In this document: positions 1 to 4,846 of the stretch, piece by piece
Layout of the letters: each line of letters begins with the position of its first letter
How positions within the stretch are numbered: the first letter of the stretch is position 1
Assembly (NCBI GenBank): GCA_013812565.1
Contig: JACCTF010000351.1
Span: 1 to 5,203, forward strand
Source: Pyrinomonadaceae bacterium
GTDB taxonomy: Bacteria; Acidobacteriota; Blastocatellia; Pyrinomonadales; Pyrinomonadaceae
DNA: 5,203 bases
Direction: 5' to 3'
Made by a program: the position numbers and the translations under genes
Notes under the pieces: generated by a model
Database searches by the model: none
The model's input: only the letters and a program-made list of their open reading frames with translations
What the model was told of the DNA's origin: nothing

Positions 1-862
1 GCTTAGGCCCGGTCGCGTCCGCCGTCAGATAGGGCAGGTTGATCTCGGTTTCCATCGTGGTGGAAAGTTCGATCTTGGCCTTCTCGCCCGCTTCTTTGAG
101 GCGCTGCAAAGCCATCTTGTCGCCGGATAGATCAATGCCTTGATCGCGCTTGAACTCCTCGATAATGTGCTGGATGAGTCGCTCGTCGATGTCGTCGCCG
201 CCAAGGTGCGTATCCCCGTTCGTGCTCTTAACCTCAACGACTCCCTCGCCGACTTCGAGAATCGAGATGTCGAACGTACCGCCGCCAAAGTCGAACACCG
301 CGATGGTCTCGTCCTTCTTTTTGTCGAGGCCATAGGCGAGCGCGGCGGCCGTCGGTTCGTTGACAATGCGCATCACTTCGAGGCCGGCGATCTTGCCCGC
401 GTCCTTAGTGGCTTGGCGCTGTGAATCGTTGAAGTAAGCGGGCACGGTGATAACAGCTTTATCAACTTTTTGGCCGAGGTAATCTTCAGCCGCCTGCTTT
501 AACTTCTGCAAAATCATTGCCGAGATTTCCGGCGGATTCATGTCTTTGCCGCCCGCGGTAACACGTACGTCGCCGTTTCCGGCGCTCTGTACTTTATAAG
601 GAACTTGCTTAATCTCTTCTGCGACCTCGCTAAAACGTCGCCCCATAAAACGTTTGATCGAATAAACCGTATTTTCAGGATTAGTGACTGATTGACGCTT
701 GGCAACTTGACCAACGAGGCGGTTACCATCCTTTGTAAAAGCAACCACCGAGGGCGTCGTGCGACCGCCTTCTGAATTGGTAATCACCGTCGGCTCGCCA
801 CCCTCCATCACAGCCACAACCGAGTTAGTCGTACCCAAATCAATGCCGATGATCTTGCTCAT
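1..862 (-). CDS. dnaK: Chaperone DnaK (Hsp70), N-terminal part, gene runs off the window
   Basis: ATP-driven cytoplasmic chaperone that binds exposed hydrophobic segments of client proteins, working with DnaJ and GrpE. The first 287 codons are visible, against about 640 for the family, so only the nucleotide-binding domain is here; the substrate-binding domain is outside the window. Seen directly: phosphate-1 loop [10 protein letters not shown] (residues 5-14), the conserved catalytic-type lysine K70 in [22 protein letters not shown] (168-180), phosphate-2 motif [10 protein letters not shown] (191-200) and THLGGDDID (218-226). The stretch around residues 78-110 matches the insert present in Gram-negative DnaK and absent from Firmicute homologues. 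The ATG gives the canonical [14 protein letters not shown] start. A GGAG lies 11 nt upstream and a GGGAA 3 nt upstream. It is expressed from its own sigma-70-like promoter. No frameshift is visible. Identification is very secure. Confidence 0.98.
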   Translation of the reverse strand, partial: MSKIIGIDLGTTNSVVAVMEGGEPTVITNSEGGRTTPSVVAFTKDGNRLVGQVAKRQSVTNPENTVYSIKRFMGRRFSEVAEEIKQVPYKVQSAGNGDVRVTAGGKDMNPPEISAMILQKLKQAAEDYLGQKVDKAVITVPAYFNDSQRQATKDAGKIAGLEVMRIVNEPTAAALAYGLDKKKDETIAVFDFGGGTFDISILEVGEGVVEVKSTNGDTHLGGDDIDERLIQHIIEEFKRDQGIDLSGDKMALQRLKEAGEKAKIELSTTMETEINLPYLTADATGPK

Positions 863-1020
863 TTCTTCCCGTTCTCCGATATTTATATAGTTAGTTGATT
901 GTTAATCGTCCCGGCTCTGAGGTCGGGGGATAAAGCTGTGTAAGGTAAGGTCTTCAGGACAGCTTTTATGCTCCAAATTGTTAGCTTCCCGATACTAAAA
1001 AGAGGCATCAATTTGAACGC
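863..1020 (-). other. Predicted 5' leader of dnaK
   Basis: If transcription starts about 7 nt after the TATATT element, the dnaK mRNA carries an untranslated leader of about 158 nt. It contains an 8-bp perfect stem (listed separately) and, nearer the gene, a weaker GC-rich stem between 922-927 and 910-915 with one A-C mismatch. The ribosome-binding region is A-rich and looks unpaired. No CIRCE inverted repeat (TTAGCACTC-N9-GAGTGCTAA) and no four-U thermometer pairing with the Shine-Dalgarno was seen. A regulatory role is inference. Confidence 0.45.
932..966 (-). repeat. Inverted repeat (hairpin) in the dnaK leader
   Basis: The arms AAAGCTGT (932-939) and ACAGCTTT (959-966) are perfectly complementary over 8 bp with a 19-nt loop. 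Allowing one bulged A adds two more A-T pairs. It falls in the middle of the predicted dnaK 5' leader. There is no U-tract after it in the dnaK direction, so it is not a canonical terminator. It could be an mRNA stability or attenuation element, or simply chance. Confidence 0.4.
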
Positions 1021-1026
1021 AGCGAC

Positions 1027-1055
1027 AATATAATATTTGAGTCTTCTTTTGTCAA
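1027..1055 (-). promoter_or_regulatory. Sigma-70 promoter for dnaK
   Basis: On the minus strand a perfect -35 hexamer TTGACA (1055-1050) is followed after exactly 17 bp by TATATT (1032-1027), which matches the -10 consensus at five of six positions. It lies between the end of the phosphatidyltransferase gene and dnaK and points at dnaK, with a predicted start near 1020. It looks like a strong housekeeping promoter and not a heat-shock sigma-32 site: no CTTGAA / CCCCAT pair is present here. Confidence 0.8.
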
Positions 1056-1131
1056 CATGCTTTATACCCACACGTTCACCTTTGCTTCTCAAGCCACGTG
1101 TTAGCGAAATTGTCATGTATAGATTAGCTTT

Positions 1132-1725
1132 TTACTCGTCGCTGGACCTTTCCTCATTCAGTAAGCGCGTGACGAAAAAGATGTAGTGTAGGCCGGAGAT
1201 TAGCGCTGAAGCGAAGACAATAGTATAGACGGACGGGAGCACATAGCCGCTCAAGCCGGGAAAATGGGCAGCGGTAAGAATCGCCACGATTGCGACGATT
1301 TGTACTACGGTATTTATTTTACCGAGCCAAGATGGGCGGAAACGTCGGAAGCCCGTAACAATGTTAATCGCCGCCGAGCCAACCACAATAAAGATGTCTC
1401 GACTAATGACGGCCGCCGTCACCCAGAAAGGCACAGGGAAGTGGCGCGGCATCGGGGGGGGGATAATGGAAGGAAGCGATAGGACGATGAAAGCTGTGAC
1501 CAGCAGAAGTTTATCGGCAATCGGGTCGAGGATCGTACCAAGCTGTGATTTCTGATCGAACCGACGCGCCAGCAAGCCGTCCAACCCGTCTGTGATTCCG
1601 GCCAACACGAAAACCGCCAGTGCCCACCCAAATCTTTGATAAAACAGCATTGACACAAAGACGGGGATCAACACCATGCGAATCACCGTGAGGATATTCG
1701 GCAGAGTGATGACGCGCGAGGACAT
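1132..1725 (-). CDS. CDP-alcohol phosphatidyltransferase (PgsA or cardiolipin-synthase type)
   Basis: Integral membrane enzyme of 197 residues, the usual length for this family. It transfers the phosphatidyl group from CDP-diacylglycerol to an alcohol. The full CDP-OH-P-transferase signature D-x2-D-G-x2-A-R-x8-G-x3-D-x3-D is intact: D46, D49, G50, A53, R54, G63, D67, D71. These acidic residues bind the metal and the CDP group. About six hydrophobic segments are visible, near residues 13-29, 33-45, 73-90, 99-123, 137-155 and 161-185. The N-terminal LPNILTVIRMVLIPVF is typical of PgsA (glycerol-3-phosphate acceptor, giving phosphatidylglycerol phosphate). In contrast VISRD (106-110) and LGKINTVVQ (134-142) also recall CDP-DAG-type cardiolipin synthases, so the acceptor is uncertain. 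The ATG start puts PNxLTxxR at the normal position, although no good Shine-Dalgarno precedes it. It lies 38 bp after the metallophosphoesterase gene on the same strand, probably co-transcribed. A run of nine C interrupts the coding strand at codons 88-91. Confidence 0.9.
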   Translation of the reverse strand: MSSRVITLPNILTVIRMVLIPVFVSMLFYQRFGWALAVFVLAGITDGLDGLLARRFDQKSQLGTILDPIADKLLLVTAFIVLSLPSIIPPPMPRHFPVPFWVTAAVISRDIFIVVGSAAINIVTGFRRFRPSWLGKINTVVQIVAIVAILTAAHFPGLSGYVLPSVYTIVFASALISGLHYIFFVTRLLNEERSSDE

Positions 1726-1735
1726 AAGTGAATTC

Positions 1736-1761
1736 GAGATTTGAGATTTGCGATCTCAAAT
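1736..1761. repeat. Tandem heptamer plus 9-bp palindrome between two genes
   Basis: GAGATTT occurs twice in tandem (1736-1742, 1743-1749). Overlapping it is a perfect 9-bp inverted repeat, ATTTGAGAT (1739-1747) and ATCTCAAAT (1753-1761), with a 5-nt loop. The stem begins 2 nt after the stop codon of the metallophosphoesterase and ends 13 nt before the start of the phosphatidyltransferase. It is A/T-rich and has no following U-tract, so it is a poor rho-independent terminator; an intercistronic mRNA-processing or stability hairpin, or a copy of a dispersed intergenic repeat, are alternatives. Confidence 0.55.
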
Positions 1762-1763
1762 AC

Positions 1764-2621
1764 TCAAGATGTGGAGCGCAATTCGAGGAGAGAGACTTCT
1801 GGCGGACAACCATAGCGCACCGGCAGCACTACCGTGCCAACGCCGCGCGAAACGTAGATTTGTGTTTCTCCGCGACGCCCCAAACCGCGCAACAGGCGGC
1901 GGCGCGGTTGGCCGGAAGCGGATCGCTCTGCACGCCATGTGATCTGCCCACCGTGCGTATGACCGCTCAGAACAAGGTCAACGCCGGCGCGCGCCGCTCG
2001 GCGCAACACCACGGGGTTATGCGCCAGTAAAAGTTTCATTTCATCGACGCGCGACCCGGCCAGCGCAAGTCCGAGGTTTTCAAGCCCGACCATCGTGTCA
2101 TCGACGCCCGCCAACCACAACGAAGCCCCGCGATGCTCGAAGCGCATTCCTTCGTTGACTAGCATCCGTATGCCTTCGGCGCGAAACAGATCGCTGACCA
2201 GCGCGGCATCCGTCCAGTGATCGTGATTACCGAGCACTGCGTAGACGCCGCAACGCGCTCGCAAGCGTCCGAGCATCTCGGCGCACGGCGCTGCATACTC
2301 GCGTTCGTGCGAAACGTAATCGCCGGTGAGCGCTATGATGTCCGGCTCAAGGTCATTCGCGGCAGCGACAGCGCGTTCAATCTGCTCGCGTCCGGTAAAC
2401 GGGCTGTGATGAAGATCTGAAAGCTGAACGATGCGCAAGCCGTCGAGCGCGGGTGGAAGGCGTGGCAAAAGAATTGAGTGTCGCTCAACTGTAAGGAGAA
2501 AAGGCTCGGCAAACGCCGAGCGTCCGGCATGTACCAAACTAGCTGCCAGAGAACGCAGCAACGGAGTTCTGCGTGAGCGCAAGAGGGGGCGAGGCTTTCT
2601 CCATGGCGCAGGGTTCATCAT
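1764..2621 (-). CDS. Calcineurin-like metallophosphoesterase (YkuE/LpxG type)
   Basis: Binuclear-metal phosphoesterase. Numbering from the ATG at 2621 (285 residues), all family motifs are intact: SDLHH (D69, H71), TGDYVSH (D101), LGNHDHW (N132, H133), LLAHNP (H201) and SGHTHGGQI (H221, H223). The opening LPRLPPALDGLRIVQLSDLHHSPFTG is typical of YkuE-like proteins. Known relatives include Bacillus YkuE, a Tat-exported cell-wall protein, and chlamydial LpxG, a UDP-2,3-diacylglucosamine hydrolase; the substrate here cannot be told. Before the domain is a basic stretch with SRRTPLL (16-22), then a moderately hydrophobic run ending in AFA (36-38), perhaps a degenerate Tat signal. Start choice: the frame stays open to a TTG at 2735, with another ATG at 2708, but a TATAAT overlaps 2708, no ribosome site is near either, and the downstream start gives a normal length. 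The ATG pair at 2621/2618 is preferred, with weak GA-rich sequence upstream. Confidence 0.88.
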   Translation of the reverse strand: MMNPAPWRKPRPLLRSRRTPLLRSLAASLVHAGRSAFAEPFLLTVERHSILLPRLPPALDGLRIVQLSDLHHSPFTGREQIERAVAAANDLEPDIIALTGDYVSHEREYAAPCAEMLGRLRARCGVYAVLGNHDHWTDAALVSDLFRAEGIRMLVNEGMRFEHRGASLWLAGVDDTMVGLENLGLALAGSRVDEMKLLLAHNPVVLRRAARAGVDLVLSGHTHGGQITWRAERSASGQPRRRLLRGLGRRGETQIYVSRGVGTVVLPVRYGCPPEVSLLELRSTS

Positions 2622-2706
2622 CTTCTTCGACGTATTCTCAGGCGGAAGACTTTCTTTAGGATTACCGTTCACTGTCCGGCAAGTTACATTTGTGTGAAGT
2701 CCGCGC

Positions 2707-2735
2707 ATTATAGTGATGGAAGGTCGTGAACGCAA
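2707..2735 (-). promoter_or_regulatory. Possible promoter for the metallophosphoesterase gene
   Basis: On the minus strand a perfect -10 TATAAT (2712-2707) lies 17 bp from a weak -35, TTGCGT (2735-2730, three of six matches). The predicted start near 2700 would leave a leader of about 80 nt before the ATG at 2621 and would exclude translation from 2735 or 2708. The poor -35 keeps confidence modest. Confidence 0.4.
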
Positions 2736-2848
2736 CAGCAGCGCGCCGACTCACCCACAACTCCACTTCTAATTGCTTGTTGCGGCTCATCCAGCTCACA
2801 TTTGACAACAACCCGACAACAGAAGATCACGCGAGCGCTTTTAATCTT
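2736..2848. other. Intergenic gap after the exonuclease gene
   Basis: This gap lies between the exonuclease stop codon and the possible promoter of the metallophosphoesterase gene. No coding sequence and no clear rho-independent terminator was found. A loose AAGAT/ATCTT pairing (2823-2848) with GC-rich interior is too weak to call. The two minus-strand genes on either side may or may not share a transcript. Confidence 0.4.
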
Positions 2849-3871
2849 TTAATCGAAAAGAGACTGTTCAACAGCGGTCGCCGCTTTTTTCGGCGCGCGC
2901 TTCTTCGCGGTTGAACCCGGATGCGCAGCCAAGTGTTCGGCGTTGAAGCCAAGCTCGCGCAGGTGCGCGGCGAACTTCGCCTCGCCGTGCATCGTGATAA
3001 TTCTCTGCGCACCCGACTCACGCGCTACGCGCACAAGGTCGTTGAAGTCTGCGTGGTCGGAAAGCGGCAGTATCAAGTCCACGTCCTTGTACATGTACGG
3101 AGCGCTTTTGTGAAGTGCCCAACCCGTCAGCAAAATCACATAGCGCCGCTCGATGCGGGTAATCATCGGCTGCTTGCGGCAACCTGGCGGTGTGATGAGC
3201 ACGCGCCCGCGCAGTTGCTCCCGGTCGTAGCGTTCGTAGGGCCCGGAAAAATGCACGCCAAGCTCGCGGTAAATTTCCGCGACGTTCCACACCGAACCAT
3301 GCAACGTCACGCGGTAGCCGCGCCGCAGAAGTAGTTCCAGCGCCTCCTGACTTTTGCCGAGCGCGTAGGCGAGCACTACCGGCACACGGTTGTCTGAAAG
3401 CGCGCGGTCGACGGCGGCGTAGAGGCGTGCGATTGTCGCTACGTCCGGCGGAAACTGGTACTGCGGATCGCCGAATGTTGATTCCATAATCAGCGTATCG
3501 CACGGAATGATGACGGCTGATTCCGCCGCGACGTTCGGACGCAGCTTATAATCGCCGGTGTAAACAAGGCGCTCGCCATCCGTTTCAACCAACACTTGCG
3601 CCGATCCCAAACAGTGGCCCGCGGGAAACATCGTTAAGGCGTAACGACCGTAATCACGCCGCTCGCCATACTGAAGCGCCTCGACCTGTGCCTCGCCGCG
3701 ACGATGACGAAAGATGCGCGCCGTCTCCGGCGTGCTGATAATCGCTTGATGCCCCGCCGTGTGGTCCGAGTGAGCGTGCGAAATCACGCAGCGGTCACGT
3801 GGACCGGCAGCATCAAACCACAGATCCAAATCCGGCAGGTATAGTCCATCACGGTACTCAACTCTCAACAT
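2849..3871 (-). CDS. MBL-fold/beta-CASP exonuclease, DNA-ligase-associated type
   Basis: Predicted cytoplasmic metal-dependent nuclease of 340 residues, similar in length and layout to the ligase-associated DNA damage response exonuclease family (TIGR04122-like) and to CPSF73-like COG1236 proteins. Visible metal ligands: HAHSDH (H32, H34, D36, H37), H86 in PAGHCLGSA, D107 in YTGDYK, and H273 in LSDHADF. The beta-CASP part shows the acidic motif MESTFGDP (E130), LAYALGKSQE (168-177), HGSVW (191-195), TPPGC (227-231) and MHGEAKF (294-300). After the domain comes a Lys/Ala-rich, probably disordered tail (320-333) ending in EQSLFD, which resembles a sliding-clamp-binding peptide. The ATG is well supported: GGAAGG lies 8 nt upstream and the start MLRVEYRDGLYLP is where relatives begin. 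No ligase or Lhr-type helicase gene, the usual partners, is in view. It is divergent from the PAP2 gene. RNA processing instead of DNA repair is the main alternative. Confidence 0.87.
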   Translation of the reverse strand: MLRVEYRDGLYLPDLDLWFDAAGPRDRCVISHAHSDHTAGHQAIISTPETARIFRHRRGEAQVEALQYGERRDYGRYALTMFPAGHCLGSAQVLVETDGERLVYTGDYKLRPNVAAESAVIIPCDTLIMESTFGDPQYQFPPDVATIARLYAAVDRALSDNRVPVVLAYALGKSQEALELLLRRGYRVTLHGSVWNVAEIYRELGVHFSGPYERYDREQLRGRVLITPPGCRKQPMITRIERRYVILLTGWALHKSAPYMYKDVDLILPLSDHADFNDLVRVARESGAQRIITMHGEAKFAAHLRELGFNAEHLAAHPGSTAKKRAPKKAATAVEQSLFD

Positions 3872-3879
3872 GCCGCACG

Positions 3880-3885
3880 CCTTCC
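3880..3885 (-). promoter_or_regulatory. Ribosome binding site of the exonuclease gene
   Basis: GGAAGG on the minus strand, 8 nt before the ATG at 3871. It is the best-spaced Shine-Dalgarno in the window and fixes this start. No convincing promoter was seen upstream of it. Confidence 0.6.
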
Positions 3886-3974
3886 GTTACCGATCCGACC
3901 GCTATCACCAAACGTTGAGAGGTTAGGAATACCTGCTCGCGCCTTACTATTTACTACAAGCATTTGCATTTTTG

Positions 3975-4002
3975 TTTCCAGGAGAAGTAGTGAAGCTATT
4001 AT
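3975..4002 (+). promoter_or_regulatory. Possible promoter for the PAP2 gene
   Basis: TTTCCA (3975-3980, four of six to the -35 consensus) and TATTAT (3997-4002, five of six to the -10) are separated by 16 bp. A transcript starting near 4009 would give a leader of about 45 nt to the ATG at 4054 but only about 6 nt to the TTG at 4015. It lies in the divergent region shared with the exonuclease gene. Confidence 0.4.
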
Positions 4003-4053
4003 AGTGGACTAGCCTTGACGCACACCACCGAGCGCTTCAGAGACTTTCAAATT

Positions 4054-4785
4054 ATGACCGAACATTCACGCGGCAACCACATATCCTCAGACACAGCATT
4101 AGCAAATCGAGTCGAGCGCCGTCGCCGCACAGTGCGCCGTCTGCTGCGCGCTGAAACAATCTACCTTGTTGCGCTCATGAGCTTCGCCGTACTCGCCCTG
4201 CTCGCTCACACGAACGCATACTTTGCGTGGGACTTGGTCGTCGCACACGCCTTACAAACCATTTCCCTACCGGGAATCCCCGGCTTGATGCGCGCTGTCT
4301 CCATTTTCGGCAACGGCTGGACGCCCTTTGCCATCACGATTGTAACTGCTATCGCGTTCCTCGCCTTTCGGCGACAAAGCGAAGCCGTCTGTTTGATTTT
4401 GAGCGCAGGCGGAGGCGCAACCGTTAACCGCTTGCTGAAATTGTTGATTGGGCGTCCACGCCCGACCCGTGATCTTGTGATGGTCTTCGGCGACCTCGGC
4501 AGTCAGAGTTTTCCTTCCGGGCACGTCACATTCTATGTCTGCTATTTCGGATTCATCTTCTTCGTCGCTTATGCGCTTCTGCCACGCGGATCACATGCGC
4601 GCCGCCTTGCCCTCACGCTTGCGACGCTTCCCGTTCTGCTCGTTGGGTTTTCGCGCGTCTACCTCGGCGCGCACTGGCCCAGCGATACGCTCGGCGCATA
4701 CCTTGTGAGCGGCGTGTGGCTCGCTTTTAGTTTAAGCGTGTACCGCTGGTGGAAACAGCGCGCACCGCTTCGCAAAGAGATCTGA
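4054..4785 (+). CDS. PAP2-family membrane phosphatase
   Basis: Integral membrane acid phosphatase of the PAP2 superfamily, 243 residues from the ATG at 4054. The three signature motifs are complete: K-x6-RP in KLLIGRPRP (K129, R136, P137), PSGH (154-157, catalytic-type H157) and SR-x5-H-x3-D in SRVYLGAHWPSD (S200, R201, H207 nucleophile, D211). Hydrophobic segments lie near residues 35-52, 65-80, 90-105, 110-127, 158-175, 185-199 and 213-230, as expected for a bacterial multi-pass PAP2 enzyme with its active site facing the periplasm. Substrates in the family include phosphatidylglycerol phosphate (PgpB), undecaprenyl diphosphate and phosphatidic acid; sequence alone does not choose. Start: the frame is open to a TTG at 4015, which adds 13 polar residues, but the predicted promoter favours the ATG. 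The N-terminal 30 residues are Arg-rich and cytoplasmic. It is convergent with the nucleotidase gene, 53 bp apart; the TGA stop is followed at once by an in-frame TAG. Confidence 0.92.
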   Translation: MTEHSRGNHISSDTALANRVERRRRTVRRLLRAETIYLVALMSFAVLALLAHTNAYFAWDLVVAHALQTISLPGIPGLMRAVSIFGNGWTPFAITIVTAIAFLAFRRQSEAVCLILSAGGGATVNRLLKLLIGRPRPTRDLVMVFGDLGSQSFPSGHVTFYVCYFGFIFFVAYALLPRGSHARRLALTLATLPVLLVGFSRVYLGAHWPSDTLGAYLVSGVWLAFSLSVYRWWKQRAPLRKEI

Positions 4786-4832
4786 TAGAAGTTCGGAGGG
4801 TGACTCAAGAAGCGGAGAAGAAGTTCAGAGTA

Positions 4833-4846
4833 CCGCCTTTAGGCGG
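4833..4846. repeat. GC-rich palindrome over the nucleotidase stop codon, possible bidirectional terminator or REP-like element
   Basis: CCGCC (4833-4837) and GGCGG (4842-4846) form a 5-bp all-GC stem with a 4-nt loop; the TAA stop of the minus-strand nucleotidase (4841-4839) sits in the loop. Flanking short arms also pair: GAGT 4828-4831 with ACTC 4854-4857, and GAAG 4820-4823 with CTTC 4860-4863. The site lies between convergent genes, where a shared terminator would be expected, but neither strand has a following U-tract. Confidence 0.5.

Noticed and set aside
1061..1092. A second dnaK promoter, TTGAGA (1092-1087) with TATAAA (1066-1061) on the minus strand
   Set aside because: The spacer is 20 bp, outside the useful range, and a much better promoter lies just downstream.
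883..1116. A 77-codon minus-strand open frame between the transferase gene and dnaK
   Set aside because: It runs across the strong dnaK promoter and leader, has no ribosome site, and its product is not recognisable; most likely non-coding.
2622..2735. Starting the metallophosphoesterase at TTG 2735 or ATG 2708
   Set aside because: No ribosome site near either, a TATAAT overlaps the 2708 codon, and the added residues do not resemble the family; kept only as alternatives.
2921..3334. A 137-codon plus-strand open frame, and a 161-codon minus-strand frame at 3018-3503
   Set aside because: Both lie within the exonuclease gene, whose motifs are complete in a different frame; they are antisense or shifted shadows.
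1764..3871. Exonuclease plus metallophosphoesterase as part of a ligase-associated DNA repair cluster (Lexo with PdeM)
   Set aside because: The phosphoesterase looks like YkuE/LpxG, not PdeM, and no ligase or Lhr-type helicase is in the window; adjacency alone is not enough.
3981..4004. GGAG followed by a four-codon GTG frame, as a leader peptide of the PAP2 gene
   Set aside because: It overlaps the likely -10 element and would not be transcribed from that promoter; too short to support.
4015..4053. TTG 4015 as the PAP2 start
   Set aside because: It would lie about 6 nt from the predicted transcription start and has no Shine-Dalgarno; the in-frame ATG at 4054 still gives a full-length enzyme.
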